64,000 bases of DNA from Candidatus Aminicenantota bacterium (GCA_020348385.1 CP070750.1:185712-249711); one strand, 5' to 3'; positions 18,446 to 28,448 are shown, numbered from the stretch's first letter. The notes: a model not told the origin generated them from the letters alone. Made by a program: numbers and translations.

Positions 18446-19468
18446 TCAAATGGATTCACATTTGGCTTTGATCTTGTCCAATGCAGCATCTGCTTCCTGG
18501 AGAAGTCGCCCTAAGGCCTGTTCCAGTGGGAGAACTTGGTCAACAAGGCCCACACTTTGTCCAGCCATCAATGAACCGAAATCGACATCTCCATCCTGGA
18601 CTGCTCGGCGAAGAGCCCCCACCCAAAACTCTTCCACTTTAAACTGCGCATCGGCGTGGGAGATCTCTCCTGACCTTCTTTTCTGGAGCAGATCGACTTG
18701 AAGCTCAGCAAATGCATCCAATCCTTTGTTTCGCAGCGCACGAACAGCGACGACCTTCAGTTCAGATCCGATCTGGGGAGTGGCCACCGCATCCCTGGCT
18801 CTCGCTCGGATAAAGGCCTGCTTGAAATGGGAGTGAGCGCGGCACTCCTCTGTCATCACGAAAAACGTGCCCAGCTGGACTCCGGCTGCTCCCATCAATA
18901 GAAGATGTGCGATGTATGTGCCGGTAGCGATGCCTCCCGCAACGAATATCGGAACCTCATCGAATTTAAAAAGGACTTGCTGAAGGAGAATTCCCAAAGA
19001 CACATGTCCCACGTGTCCGCCTGCTTCGCTCCCTTCGAGAATGAGGGCATCCACACCCATATCGATCAACCGTTGGGCGATGGATTCAGTCGATGCAAAA
19101 CTCATGACCTTGGCGCCGCTTTCCTTAGCGATCCTCACTTCGGGTTGACGGGGAAAACTTCCGGCAAACACGATACAAGGAACGCTGTTTTTTGTGGCGA
19201 TGGCCAGGTGTTCTTTATAGTGAGGAGCGATCGTGATCAAGTTCACAGCAAAGGGTTTATCGGTGAGCTCCTGAACTTTCTTAATTTCTGCATCCAGAAG
19301 TGATGGCTCCATGTTTCCGGCTGCCAAGCTTCCGAATGCACCTGCGTTCGCAATTCCTGATACAAACCGGCTATCTGATATCCAGGTCATGGCTCCCGCG
19401 ATAATCGGGATTCGTACGCCAAGAAAATGTTTCCCTTTTGACCATAATGTTTCAAGACCTGACATCAT
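18446..19468 (-). CDS. Nitronate monooxygenase / FabK-like FMN enzyme
   Basis: 340 residues with the FMN-binding TIM-barrel of the 2-nitropropane dioxygenase family: IPIIAGAMTWISD at the N-terminus, NAGAFGSLAAG, EGSEAGGHVGH, PIFVAGGIATG and a C-terminal GSLMAGQSVGLV. This last motif and GSEAGGH are shared by nitronate monooxygenases and the enoyl-ACP reductase FabK, so either detoxification of nitronates or a reductase role is possible. In an anaerobe a reductase role is quite plausible. AGAGGAG precedes ATG 19468. It follows thiM closely on the same strand. Confidence 0.85.
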   Translation of the reverse strand: MMSGLETLWSKGKHFLGVRIPIIAGAMTWISDSRFVSGIANAGAFGSLAAGNMEPSLLDAEIKKVQELTDKPFAVNLITIAPHYKEHLAIATKNSVPCIVFAGSFPRQPEVRIAKESGAKVMSFASTESIAQRLIDMGVDALILEGSEAGGHVGHVSLGILLQQVLFKFDEVPIFVAGGIATGTYIAHLLLMGAAGVQLGTFFVMTEECRAHSHFKQAFIRARARDAVATPQIGSELKVVAVRALRNKGLDAFAELQVDLLQKRRSGEISHADAQFKVEEFWVGALRRAVQDGDVDFGSLMAGQSVGLVDQVLPLEQALGRLLQEADAALDKIKAKCESI

Positions 19469-19489
19469 GAGGCTCCTCTGATCAAGACT

Positions 19490-20302
19490 CTATTGGATTT
19501 GTATTTTTGCTCCCTCTTCCATTTGCGTATTATCGATGGTGTATAGAGCATCCAGGAGAGCGGTTTGAAAGCTTCCTGGCACATCCGTATGGGTGGCGGC
19601 TTTTTCGCCCGCAAAGCCGAAGTATGCCAAAGCGGTTGTGGTCGCTTCAACCGGGTTGTTATCTATGGCCAAGAATGCGCCTATGATGACTGTGGCGGTG
19701 CAACCTGTGCCGGTGACATATCCCATTAATTCATGCCCATTGGAAACCCGGTAAATGAGATTTCCATCGGTAATCAAATCCACTGCTCCTGTGATGGCCA
19801 AAGTCGTGTTTAGTTCATTGGCGAGAATGACGGCTGCATCGGCAGCGTCATCCACGCTGTGGATGGAATCGACACCTTTTGTCCGGGAGTCCTGATGGGC
19901 CAAAGAAAGCACTTCGGAGGCATTGCCCCTGACTACACTGATTTCGATTTCATCGATCAACCGCTTGGCAGATTCCGTTCGGAGTTTTGTCGCTCCTGAA
20001 CCCACAGGATCGAGGATGACCGGAGTTTTTAATTCATTGGCCCTTTTTCCTGCTTTTAGCATGGACTCTATCCAGTAAGGAGTCAATGTTCCGATATTGA
20101 GTACCAACGCGCCCGCGAAAGAGACCATATCTTCCACTTCTTCTTGAGCATGGGCCATAACAGGAGAAGCTCCGCATGCAAGCAGGGCATTGGCCGTGTA
20201 ATTCATCACAACAAAATTTGTGATATTATGAACGAGAGGCTTCTCTTCCCTGAGTTTTTTTAGATTTTCTGCCGCTTTTTGTGCCATTCGTCCATCGAAC
20301 AT
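19490..20302 (-). CDS. thiM: Hydroxyethylthiazole kinase
   Basis: ThiM phosphorylates 4-methyl-5-hydroxyethylthiazole for thiamine salvage. 270 residues carry the family signatures: PLVHNITNFVVMNYTANALLA, the DPVGSGATKLRT anion site, VRGNASEV and the catalytic-Cys segment GYVTGTGCTATV. AAGGAGGAG lies before the ATG. It follows thiL with a 13-base gap. With ThiE and ThiL it completes thiazole salvage through thiamine phosphate to thiamine diphosphate; the pyrimidine arm (ThiD, ThiC) is not in this window. Confidence 0.95.
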   Translation of the reverse strand: MFDGRMAQKAAENLKKLREEKPLVHNITNFVVMNYTANALLACGASPVMAHAQEEVEDMVSFAGALVLNIGTLTPYWIESMLKAGKRANELKTPVILDPVGSGATKLRTESAKRLIDEIEISVVRGNASEVLSLAHQDSRTKGVDSIHSVDDAADAAVILANELNTTLAITGAVDLITDGNLIYRVSNGHELMGYVTGTGCTATVIIGAFLAIDNNPVEATTTALAYFGFAGEKAATHTDVPGSFQTALLDALYTIDNTQMEEGAKIQIQ

Positions 20303-20315
20303 TTGCTCCTCCTTT

Positions 20316-21338
20316 TCATTTGAAATGATCCCACCCTTTCAGGCTTATCGGGCGTTTTGTTCCATCAGGGAGCATCAACTCAATTCCCTCAGAGGCATCT
20401 CTGATTCTCCCGACCTCATGGATGGGTGTTTGGCTGATTTCTTTGATTGCTGAACGGATGTTGAGCACTTGTTTAGGAGAGCAGGTTATGATCAATTCAT
20501 AGTCATCGCTCTCCTGCAAGAACAGCTGGTAGGAATCCATCCCCATCTCGACAGCAGCCTCTTTGAGCTCAGAACTTATCGGAAGATTTTCTTGGATCAG
20601 CAAAGCTCCGACATGGCTTTCTTGACAGATATGCCCTAGATCGGCCAAGAATCCGTCGCTCGTATCGATCATAGCATGAGCTTTTTGAGAGCGAGCGACT
20701 GCTTGCCCCTCCAGTGCACGATGTGCAGGAAGGTTGTAAGCCTTAACAAGGGGATGAGCATGCAAATTTTTGTAGGCTTTGGCATTTTGCAACAGATTGA
20801 GACCGGCTGCAGCCTGGCCCGGATATCCCGTGACGAGTATAGCATCCCCCGGTTGAGCGGTGGACCTGAGCATGAGATTTTCCTTTCGGACCTCGCCGAT
20901 CATCGTGATGTCGATAAAAACGGTATTTTCCGTTTTTGTGAGATTGCCCCCGACGATAGAAGCTCCTAAAGGATTGAGTTCTGTGACAAAACCACGATAC
21001 ATATCTTCCACGTCTGCCACCAGAGTTCCTGATTGCAGCCCCAATGAGATAAGTGCACAAAGCGGCTTGCCCCCCATGGCCCCTATGTCGCTGATGTTGA
21101 TGGCCATCGCCCGTCTCCCGATATCCACTGGAGTGATGTGACGGGGGAGATAGTGCCGTCCTTCTATCAGGGTGTCACAGGTAATCAGAAGTTCAAATCC
21201 AGGGCGTGGTTTCAGAGAAGCTGCATCGTCTCCGATTTCAAGAGAGACACCAGGTGTGTGAACACCTATCTTCTGGAGGAGCTTGTGGATCCTCTCGATG
21301 AGCCCGAACTCCCCGATGTCGCTCAGAGTCTCAACCAT
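20316..21338 (-). CDS. thiL: Thiamine-monophosphate kinase
   Basis: ThiL makes thiamine diphosphate from thiamine monophosphate with ATP. The PurM/AIR-synthase-like fold is evident: GDDAASL, the DTLIEGRHY magnesium site, the INISDIGAMGGKP loop, GGNLTKT and MIDTSDGFLADL. Length is 340 residues from ATG 21338. An in-frame GTG at 21356 would overlap thiE, but the AGGAAGG site sits just before ATG 21338, so the shorter form is preferred. It lies 10 bases after thiE, clearly one operon. Confidence 0.94.
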   Translation of the reverse strand: MVETLSDIGEFGLIERIHKLLQKIGVHTPGVSLEIGDDAASLKPRPGFELLITCDTLIEGRHYLPRHITPVDIGRRAMAINISDIGAMGGKPLCALISLGLQSGTLVADVEDMYRGFVTELNPLGASIVGGNLTKTENTVFIDITMIGEVRKENLMLRSTAQPGDAILVTGYPGQAAAGLNLLQNAKAYKNLHAHPLVKAYNLPAHRALEGQAVARSQKAHAMIDTSDGFLADLGHICQESHVGALLIQENLPISSELKEAAVEMGMDSYQLFLQESDDYELIITCSPKQVLNIRSAIKEISQTPIHEVGRIRDASEGIELMLPDGTKRPISLKGWDHFK

Positions 21339-21348
21339 GGCAACCTTC

Positions 21349-21984
21349 CTAATCACCCATCCCCAGAGCCTGAGAGAGCATTCGGGTGGCTTGTTCAGGA
21401 TCGGTTTGACAACAAACGGCAGAAATAACAGCGATCCCGTATGCTCCGGCTTGCATCACTTCCGACACGTTCTGTGCATGAATGCCTCCGATAGCGATGA
21501 AGGGCAAAGGGACTGTCTTGATCGCCTTTTCCATTGGCTCGATTCCGGTGGGGGAGGAGGCATCGAGTTTTGATGATGTCGGATAAACGGGCCCGAATCC
21601 AACATAGTCTGCTCCGTCAGCCAGGCATTTCTGAGCGTCTTCTAACGTCACCGCAGAACCTCCAATGATAACATCCGTTCCCAATAGTTCCCGTGCTAGC
21701 GGGATAGGAAAATCATCCTGCCCCAGATGAACCCCGTCAGCTGCAGAGGCGAGAGCGACATCCACACGATCGTTGACGATAAATGGAAGTCCAGCCTCGA
21801 CACAAACTCCCTTAAGTTTTCGAGCGATCTCGATCATCTCTCGCGTAGAAGCACTTTTCTCCCGGAACTGAATTGTATCGGCACCGCCATCGATGGCCAT
21901 TCTGGCGAGGTCGAGGTGTGAGAAATGAGATTGCAGAACCGTATCGGTCAGCACATGCAATTTTCCAATATTTTTCTTCAACAT
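21349..21984 (-). CDS. thiE: Thiamine-phosphate synthase
   Basis: ThiE joins the pyrimidine diphosphate and thiazole phosphate to give thiamine monophosphate. The 211-residue TIM-barrel shows the expected motifs: TIQFREKSAS, FIVNDRVDVALASAADGVHLGQDD, GGSAVTLEDA, YVGFGPVYPTSSK and AIGGIHAQNV. It is the first gene of the thiE-thiL-thiM run. The leader was examined for a TPP riboswitch and only a partial resemblance was found (see rejected items). Confidence 0.95.
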   Translation of the reverse strand: MLKKNIGKLHVLTDTVLQSHFSHLDLARMAIDGGADTIQFREKSASTREMIEIARKLKGVCVEAGLPFIVNDRVDVALASAADGVHLGQDDFPIPLARELLGTDVIIGGSAVTLEDAQKCLADGADYVGFGPVYPTSSKLDASSPTGIEPMEKAIKTVPLPFIAIGGIHAQNVSEVMQAGAYGIAVISAVCCQTDPEQATRMLSQALGMGD

Positions 21985-22083
21985 TACCCTCAGAAACTCA
22001 AAGCACTCCTGTAGACATTAGTTTAATCAAAATCAGTATGATTGAAAAGGAGTTTTAGTAAGTGGAATAATGGATTGATGCCG

Positions 22084-22602
22084 TCATTTTATTTTCGGTA
22101 TGGAATGTTTGATTTTTTCCCATGAGGAATCAAAATCGAATGTATCGCTCTGATGGCAGGTTATGCATTTTGTTTTGATATCTTTTGTGGAGTTGTAAAC
22201 AGTCAACCCATTTTTTATGGCTTCATCTTTATTTTTCATGATGCTTATTTTTTTGTAACCGCTGCCGGGTCCGTGGCAAATTTCGCAGGTTACGCCTTCT
22301 GCTTTGATATCGGGGGCTTTTTCATAGAGCGGACCATGGCATTTGAGGCATTCCGGACTTTCTGAAGGTGGTTTCTCTAATTTTTCTTTCTTCGCCTCTT
22401 CCAGAGCAGAATCAGAGAATAAAACTTCGAAAGATTTGGCGTGCCTACTATTCTCCCAAAGAGTGTATTGTTTTCCTCTTTTTTCGGATCGATGGCATGT
22501 CTTGCATTTCTGGGCCCCGACATATGTGAACTCCTGGGAATTGAGAAGAATCACCGAAAACATAACTACTAAACCTACACTTACGGCTTTAATGGACTTC
22601 AT
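22084..22602 (-). CDS. Periplasmic tetrahaem cytochrome c, c554-like
   Basis: 172 residues with a Sec signal peptide (KAVSVGLVVMFSVILLNSQ) and four CXXCH motifs (CKTCH, CLKCH, CEICH, CITCH), spaced like the cytochrome c554 family (CHGP...GVTCEICHGPGSGY). It is a close paralogue of the protein at 25621-26142, sharing SQEFTYVGA.KCK.CH.SEK. It probably ferries electrons in the periplasm between the 19-haem membrane protein encoded just upstream and other carriers. AAGGAA precedes the ATG. It is the first minus-strand cytochrome gene met from the left. Confidence 0.9.
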   Translation of the reverse strand: MKSIKAVSVGLVVMFSVILLNSQEFTYVGAQKCKTCHRSEKRGKQYTLWENSRHAKSFEVLFSDSALEEAKKEKLEKPPSESPECLKCHGPLYEKAPDIKAEGVTCEICHGPGSGYKKISIMKNKDEAIKNGLTVYNSTKDIKTKCITCHQSDTFDFDSSWEKIKHSIPKIK

Positions 22603-22628
22603 TTTATAAATTCCTTATTATCGCCTGA

Positions 22629-22658
22629 ATGTTATCGGAGATACTTCTCTCTTGTCAA
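22629..22658 (-). promoter_or_regulatory. Candidate promoter for the c554-like gene
   Basis: Minus-strand TTGACA (22658-22653), 18-base spacer, TAACAT (22634-22629), about 27 bases before the start codon at 22602. The -35 box is perfect and the -10 box moderate. Confidence 0.4.
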
Positions 22659-22739
22659 TAGATATAGAAGTGCATCGATAAAGCCCTAGCGTATCCGATG
22701 AATTCTTACTAGTTTATGGAGAAGATGCCCGCAGATGAG

Positions 22740-25514
22740 TTATTTATAGCCGAACAACATGCTGTAGATTATCAAAACAATCAAACAGATCCCGAGAAGC
22801 AGAAACGAATACCCAAAAATACGGACTGCAAGCATTCGTCTTGGGGAGATTTCCCGGAGTTGGACCGCTTTCTTCAACTGGCCGCTCTCTTTCAAATGCT
22901 TGTACTCCTCCGGACGGTCTTCTTTGTATTCATCTAGGGAAACAAGCCCTGTAAAGATAACAGGGTCCAAAGGAAAAGATTCGGGGCGAAGATGGGTATT
23001 GAAAAAGTGAATCGTGAAGATGAATCCGACGGCCAACAAGGCTTCGTCGCTGTGGATGATCATGGCTACATTGATCAGCCAGCCTGGCAAGAGCTTTGTG
23101 AAAAATTCAGGAAACCATAAGATCAAACCCGATAGACCGATCACGCCGACTCCCCAGAAGACAGCCATGTAGTCGAATTTTTCCCAGTAAGTCCAGCGGC
23201 CGTATTCAGGACGAGGCCCTAAGCCGAGAAACCATTTCATCGATCCGATGAAATCCTTCAGGTCCTTTTTATTGAACCACAAGGAGCGTTTCCCGAAGAT
23301 CACCTGCCTCCACGACGTTTTTGTCCGCATTTTGGAACGAACCATCGAAAATAGATGGACAAAGAAATAGCCGAAAGTGATAGCCGCCGAGATCCTATGT
23401 ATGCGCCCGGCTGCTTCCACTCCCCCGAAAAGGTCGGCCAGAGTTTTGGCCCAAGGCATGTTGGCAAATTTCAGCATCATCCCGGTCAACGCCAAGCCCA
23501 TGAAACTAAGTATGACGAAGATGTGCATGATTCGCTGATCTGTGGTGAAGCGCTGAATATAGTATCTTTTATGTATTTTTTCGGCCTTTCTTTTCTCTTT
23601 CAAATGTTTGTATGAACGGGGCATCCATAGCAATGTATGGAACCCAAAAAAGCCGAAGACCACGATAAGTAAAGAAGTCATGGCCCAAAATGTGAAATAG
23701 AGTATGGGGTATTTCTGCTTGTCATGATGCGTGGCGTGTGTCAAGTAGCCTGTGAATCGCCGGTTAGCATCCGGGTGACATTTCTGACAGGTTTCGACAA
23801 CTCTGTTGAATCCTACGAGGGAATCGGGATTATCCACTTTTCGGGTTTCATGCGCTCCATGACAGTCCGAACACTTAGCCGCTTTAAGATAGCCCAGTGT
23901 GTAAGCCTTCCCATGGATGGTTTCCGTATAGGTTTCTGAGAGATCTTCATGACATGTTCCACACTGATGCGTGACCTCGGCCATGAATTGATCCTGTTCG
24001 ATTTGTTTTATTTGATGGGATGAATGACAATCCTCGCAAGTTGGCAGTTTTTGCTCTTCCTCTGTCCTGGATACATGATGAATACTGTCGGCGTATTCAT
24101 CATATATGCCTTTGTGGCAGGTTGCGCATGTCGATGGAAGATTGTTGTAATAGGTCGAGGAACGTTCGTCATCATGCTTGAGCTCAAGATGGGTGGAGTG
24201 GCAATCTGTGCAGACTGCGCTAGGAAGGAGCCCTTTTTTGATCAAGCCCTGTCCGTGCACGCTGCTGGAGTAGTCGACTAGAGCGTTCCCCGCAGCGGTT
24301 TGCACAACGGCGGATTGATCTATTTTGCCGTGACAATCGCCGCATAAATCTGGGATGTGAGAGCGGTATGTCTTGTCTCGTTCATCCAAGTGGGATAGGA
24401 CCTTGTGTGTCCCATGACAGTAAGAACAGTAAGGGGCATTCGGATTTTTCTGGACATAAGCCATACCGTGACTGCTTTCGAAATAATCTTCTGCCATCTG
24501 AGCATGACAGTTGGAGCAGTCCACTTGTCCAGCCGTTTCACATGGGCGTTGCCTCTGCGGGTCGATATCTGTGTGGCATTTTACGCAAGGGATGTTCCTG
24601 TGCTCTGAATTTTGCAGGTCTTCTTTTGGGACGGTCATCGAAATCTGCTCACCCTCGACCGTCTTGTAAACATCCTCCGTTTCATGACATTTCAAACATT
24701 CCCGATCTGATGTGCCAAGGACCAAGCTGGTGCGGCTTATGGTATGAGGCAGGTGGCAATCCGTGCAAGCAGGGATCGCACCGGGTTCTGTTTCCCAGAG
24801 CTCCCCTCTTATGATTTTGGTATGGACCTCTTCGATCCTGGCATGGCACTGGGTGCAGGTTCTGGCTATGTTTCTTGCAGAAACCGTGGAGTTGACATTG
24901 GTGTGCGGAAGGACCAGATGGTTTCCATGACAATCATTGCAGGTCGCTGTGACAATGAGGCCTCGCCTGAAAAGCCCCTCGCCATGGATGCTTTGGGAGT
25001 AATTGCTCAGTATGTCATGCTCTGGAATATTGTAAACCCTAGCCACTGGCGCGCCCTCCCGGTGGCATTTCCCGCATAAAACAGGAATATTCATTTTGTA
25101 AGTGCGTGATTGGACGTCTGTGGGAGGCAGGATGTAGTGTTCCCCATGACATTCGTTGCAGGTCGGGGCATAGGGAGCTCCTCTTCTCAGAGCTCTCCCG
25201 TGAATACCGGCATAGAACTCCTCATCGGCCACATCATGGCACATACCGCAGTTTACTTTCTCCAGAACTTCGGGGTGGGGGAATTCTTCCACATCGGCAT
25301 CCTGGTGGCAGTCGATGCAGTCTGAATCTTTGTGAACAGAATCCGAGTATCTTTTAAAATCCACATACATGGAAATGGTCCGTCCCTGTCGTCTGGCGGT
25401 TAGTTCTGGATCAGAATGGCAGGTTTCACAATCTTCGTTAGATTGGGCAACCGCAAAGGAGAGGAGCAATGGAAAGATAATAAAGAAGAGGTTCAGAATT
25501 TTTGTTTTTTTCAT
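22740..25514 (-). CDS. 19-haem cytochrome c fused to a cytochrome b-type membrane domain (CbcL-like)
   Basis: 924 residues. A Sec signal ([18 protein letters not shown]) is followed by about 590 periplasmic residues with 19 CXXCH motifs, then a membrane part (about 620-920) with several hydrophobic segments and paired histidines typical of diheme cytochrome b subunits ([59 protein letters not shown]). The layout matches Geobacter CbcL, an inner-membrane menaquinol oxidase for low-potential extracellular electron transfer, but CbcL has about nine c-haems. Inference: it takes electrons from quinol and spreads them along a long periplasmic haem wire. It lies between two c554-like paralogues. Confidence 0.87.
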   Translation of the reverse strand: MKKTKILNLFFIIFPLLLSFAVAQSNEDCETCHSDPELTARRQGRTISMYVDFKRYSDSVHKDSDCIDCHQDADVEEFPHPEVLEKVNCGMCHDVADEEFYAGIHGRALRRGAPYAPTCNECHGEHYILPPTDVQSRTYKMNIPVLCGKCHREGAPVARVYNIPEHDILSNYSQSIHGEGLFRRGLIVTATCNDCHGNHLVLPHTNVNSTVSARNIARTCTQCHARIEEVHTKIIRGELWETEPGAIPACTDCHLPHTISRTSLVLGTSDRECLKCHETEDVYKTVEGEQISMTVPKEDLQNSEHRNIPCVKCHTDIDPQRQRPCETAGQVDCSNCHAQMAEDYFESSHGMAYVQKNPNAPYCSYCHGTHKVLSHLDERDKTYRSHIPDLCGDCHGKIDQSAVVQTAAGNALVDYSSSVHGQGLIKKGLLPSAVCTDCHSTHLELKHDDERSSTYYNNLPSTCATCHKGIYDEYADSIHHVSRTEEEQKLPTCEDCHSSHQIKQIEQDQFMAEVTHQCGTCHEDLSETYTETIHGKAYTLGYLKAAKCSDCHGAHETRKVDNPDSLVGFNRVVETCQKCHPDANRRFTGYLTHATHHDKQKYPILYFTFWAMTSLLIVVFGFFGFHTLLWMPRSYKHLKEKRKAEKIHKRYYIQRFTTDQRIMHIFVILSFMGLALTGMMLKFANMPWAKTLADLFGGVEAAGRIHRISAAITFGYFFVHLFSMVRSKMRTKTSWRQVIFGKRSLWFNKKDLKDFIGSMKWFLGLGPRPEYGRWTYWEKFDYMAVFWGVGVIGLSGLILWFPEFFTKLLPGWLINVAMIIHSDEALLAVGFIFTIHFFNTHLRPESFPLDPVIFTGLVSLDEYKEDRPEEYKHLKESGQLKKAVQLREISPRRMLAVRIFGYSFLLLGICLIVLIIYSMLFGYK

Positions 25515-25620
25515 GCAGTTTAGATATTTAGTCTATTTTCAGGAGTATTTTGGTGTGATCTTGTTTGTCCCTTAGTAAAGGCCCTTTAGTGTTCTCGAGA
25601 TTTGCCTGAGTCAGCACTCT

Positions 25621-26142
25621 CTATTCTTTTGGTCTTGGATGCTTGGCTTTTTCCCAAGCTGCATCGAAATCGAATGTGTTCCCATGGGCGTTTTCGTGAC
25701 AAGAGAGGCACTGTTTTTTGATGGCTTCTGGAGATCCGTATTCGGTCATCCCGTTTTTCACGGATTCGGCGTGGTCCTTCATAACGCTCATTTTTTTATA
25801 GGCACTTCCCGGTCCGTGGCAGACTTCACAACCTACTCCCTCTTCCTTGAGCTCGGGAGCTTTTTCGGCAAGAGGAGCATGGCATTTGAAACATTTGGGA
25901 CTTTCCGCTGGATTATCAATCCCGGCTCCTTGTGCGATTTCTTTAGCCTTATCGGATGCTAAGGCTGAAAAAGATTTCGAGTGTTTTCTTGCCTCCCAAA
26001 GGGGAAACTGCTGGCCCTGTTTTTCGCTCTTGTGGCACATTTTGCATTTGGCTGCCCCCACATATGTGAATTCTTGGCTGAAGAGATTAGTTATGAAAAA
26101 ACAGGCGATTGCAACAAACGAGATGATTACAATTTTTTTCAA
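25621..26142 (-). CDS. Periplasmic tetrahaem cytochrome c, c554-like (paralogue)
   Basis: 173 residues with a Sec signal (IVIISFVAIACFFITNLFSQ) and four CXXCH motifs (CKMCH, CFKCH, CEVCH, CLSCH), in the same order and spacing as the protein at 22084-22602. The two look like a recent duplication. The start is a TTG at 26142 with an AAAGGAGG site six bases upstream; an earlier in-frame TTG at 26163 would contain that site and is less likely. It is transcribed ahead of the 19-haem gene and probably serves as its soluble partner. Confidence 0.88.
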   Translation of the reverse strand: MKKIVIISFVAIACFFITNLFSQEFTYVGAAKCKMCHKSEKQGQQFPLWEARKHSKSFSALASDKAKEIAQGAGIDNPAESPKCFKCHAPLAEKAPELKEEGVGCEVCHGPGSAYKKMSVMKDHAESVKNGMTEYGSPEAIKKQCLSCHENAHGNTFDFDAAWEKAKHPRPKE

Positions 26143-26169
26143 CGTAGCCTCCTTTTTTTTCAAAGATTA

Positions 26170-26198
26170 ATATTAATTGAATGAAGCGGTTGTGTCAA
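26170..26198 (-). promoter_or_regulatory. Sigma-70-type promoter for the c554-like / 19-haem genes
   Basis: Minus-strand TTGACA (26198-26193), 17-base spacer, TAATAT (26175-26170), about 28 bases before the TTG start at 26142. It separates this unit from the NrfD-module operon upstream. Confidence 0.6.
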
Positions 26199-26233
26199 TA
26201 ATTTTTCTATATGGATTATAAAATTTATAAATT

Positions 26234-27451
26234 CTATTTGTAGTCTGGGTGCTCATGAAGAACAGGCATACGGTTGACAATCCATCGGTAGACAAGGATT
26301 GCAAAAGTGAAGACGGAAATGACAACAATGAGTTCCCTCCAGTGGAGTAGTTCGCGGTGTGGGAGGTTCCAATTGAAAGCGATTAGCGACACATTTAACC
26401 GATTGATGATGATGCCTATAATAGTTAATATCGAAGTGAACCGAATAAGGCCTAAATTCTTATCCCGACTTCCGATAAGGAAGAGGATGCAGGGCAAGAG
26501 GACGAAAACGAGAATTTCGCAAAGAAACCAAAGGCCCCATGAAGTGACCAGGAGATTCCAATTGTGTCCTTGAGCGAGTCCGATCCATTTCAAGGCAAAA
26601 TAAGTTATGAGGACAAAAGATGCTGCCTTCCCTAATCCGAGAGTGATGTTATCAATGCTTTTTATGTAGTTGGAATCAGCCCTCCGTTTGAAGAAGAGTT
26701 TGGTGAGCCAGCTGATAAAAATCACCATGGATAACCCGGCCGCTATGCTTGAGATAAAGAAAAGCCATGGAATGTATGTTGTGTACCAGAGGGGGTGAAG
26801 TTTTCCTGGCATGAGAAGAAACATAGCACCAAGAGCTGACTGGTGAAGAGTGGAAAGAATGACGCCGAAGATTGTAAGTCCGATATTGATTTTCAAGACT
26901 CGTTTTCGGAAGGTCTTCAAACCGAGCCATTCGAATGCGGAAGGGGAAAATTCGAGGGCTTGGCACGAAAGATAAAGAGCCACATGCCAGGCCACCAGAA
27001 ACATCACGGAGGCTGGGCCATAGGAGACGAACATGGGATAGTAGATTCGCCAAGGTCGCCCAAGGTCAATGAGAAGAAAGACAACAGCAAAGAAATATCC
27101 GAGAAAACCAATCAGGATAGCATTCTTGACAACAGGATAATATTCTCTAAGTCTGAATAAGTATACAGCAGATCCAAGAACATATCCTGAAGCTGAGAGA
27201 GGAACCACAGAGAAAAGACCCAAGGCAAGAGTCAGCCCCCAGGGCTGAACATCTGAAGCGCTCGTTATGGCAGCTAAGCCTCGAGAAAACCGGAGAATAA
27301 TAAAATAGAGCCCTATAATGACAATAAATCCGACAACAATATTAAAGGGAGAGATGAGTTTTTTAATGTATTCCCTCATATTCAACCCAAGAAGCAGGTT
27401 CTCCCTGATCCATGGCCCGACTACGGCAAGCTTTCTCGATTGTTTATTCAT
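26234..27451 (-). CDS. NrfD/HybB-family quinone-interacting membrane subunit
   Basis: 405 residues with about ten membrane helices. It belongs to the NrfD/PsrC superfamily in its HybB-like branch, shown by LSTLHQSALGAMFLL followed by KLHPLWYTTYIPWLFFISSIAAGLSM. Such proteins bind quinone at the periplasmic face and carry no haem. Together with the preceding FeS protein and octahaem cytochrome it forms a three-part module comparable with Geobacter Cbc4 (CbcSTU) or parts of Act, Hmc and Qrc complexes, passing electrons between the quinone pool and the periplasmic cytochromes. The start overlaps the FeS gene stop by four bases. Confidence 0.9.
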   Translation of the reverse strand: MNKQSRKLAVVGPWIRENLLLGLNMREYIKKLISPFNIVVGFIVIIGLYFIILRFSRGLAAITSASDVQPWGLTLALGLFSVVPLSASGYVLGSAVYLFRLREYYPVVKNAILIGFLGYFFAVVFLLIDLGRPWRIYYPMFVSYGPASVMFLVAWHVALYLSCQALEFSPSAFEWLGLKTFRKRVLKINIGLTIFGVILSTLHQSALGAMFLLMPGKLHPLWYTTYIPWLFFISSIAAGLSMVIFISWLTKLFFKRRADSNYIKSIDNITLGLGKAASFVLITYFALKWIGLAQGHNWNLLVTSWGLWFLCEILVFVLLPCILFLIGSRDKNLGLIRFTSILTIIGIIINRLNVSLIAFNWNLPHRELLHWRELIVVISVFTFAILVYRWIVNRMPVLHEHPDYK

Positions 27452-28383
27452 GATTGATCGACCTGTCTGTTTTGATTTGAAGCATCAGTCATAGAAACCT
27501 CATCGCGGCGTTTCGAAAAGAGGTAGATACCTCCAAGTAGGGTTGGCCACACAACAAGAACGAGGGGAACAAATGCGAGAAATTCCTTGGTAAACTCCGG
27601 AAAAGGTGTTGTCCCCAGATTGGTTGCAAAATCTAGCCGTTCGAAGGGAACCCCAGAAATATACAGCCAACCTGTTCCTCCGGCTTCATGTTCGCCGTAA
27701 ATATGATCAAGATATTTGTCTGGCCTGGTACTTATCCTGTTCCTGGCCAGTGAAATCAACTGGCTTCTCTTGCCGAATGTAATGGCCTCGACAGGACATA
27801 CCCCAGAACATGCGGGAACTTCTCCTTTATCAATCTTATGGTAGCACATAAAGCATTTTTGGACTTTGGGATGGAATGCATTGGAATATTCATAAGTTGG
27901 GATGTAGAAGGGACAGGCATTGATGCAGTATTTGCATCCGATACAGACTTTCTCGTTATAAACGACTGGCCCCTCGGGAGTTTTCTTTAGAGCACCTACC
28001 AGACAGGCGGATGCACACGCCGGCTCCTCGCAGTGATTACACTGGACTTTTGAATATACGGGGCCCTCTACCCAAAGTGAGTCGTAATAGCGATTAACCA
28101 CTGTATAAGTTTTTGAATCTGGTCTTCGCTTATTCTCAAAAACAGATTTGTCTTCAAACGAGATCTGCGGAGCAGGCAGGTTGTTGGTGTCCACACAAGC
28201 TTCTTCACAGCGCCGGCAACCCATGCATCTTGTAAGATCAGTCAGCATGCCAAACCGATCTGGATGGCCAGAAAAGTCCGCGCCGGATGCCTTTTTTGCG
28301 TTTCCGAGAATACCCCAGCCAAAAAGGGTGCCTCCTAACAAAGAGGCGCTTTTGAGGAAGCTCCTTCGATTTGTTTTTTTCAT
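27448..28383 (-). CDS. Tat-exported ferredoxin-type subunit with four [4Fe-4S] clusters
   Basis: 311 residues. The N-terminus has a twin-arginine signal (NRRSFLKSASLLGG), so it is exported folded. Four cysteine groups are visible: CMGCRRCEEAC, CNHCEEPACASAC, CIGCKYCINAC and CFMCYH...CSGVC, the pattern of HybA/NrfC/DmsB-type electron carriers. The C-terminus has a hydrophobic anchor (FVPLVLVVWPTLLGGIYLF), as in HybA. It should bridge the NrfD-like membrane subunit and the octahaem cytochrome. GAAGGAAG before ATG 28383 favours this start over an in-frame ATG at 28434, which would push the Tat motif too far from the N-terminus. Confidence 0.9.
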   Translation of the reverse strand: MKKTNRRSFLKSASLLGGTLFGWGILGNAKKASGADFSGHPDRFGMLTDLTRCMGCRRCEEACVDTNNLPAPQISFEDKSVFENKRRPDSKTYTVVNRYYDSLWVEGPVYSKVQCNHCEEPACASACLVGALKKTPEGPVVYNEKVCIGCKYCINACPFYIPTYEYSNAFHPKVQKCFMCYHKIDKGEVPACSGVCPVEAITFGKRSQLISLARNRISTRPDKYLDHIYGEHEAGGTGWLYISGVPFERLDFATNLGTTPFPEFTKEFLAFVPLVLVVWPTLLGGIYLFSKRRDEVSMTDASNQNRQVDQS

Positions 28384-28448
28384 GATTTTCTTCCTTCGTT
28401 TTTTATCTTTTCTCATTTTTTTCATCCAATCCATCTATGGCATAATAT

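Noticed and set aside
21985..22012. Possible TPP riboswitch before thiE
   Set aside because: Minus-strand GGAGTGC...CTGAGGGTAAT resembles the first half of a THI element, but the second conserved half (ACCTGATCTGG... GCGTAGGGA) is missing and the start codon follows directly.
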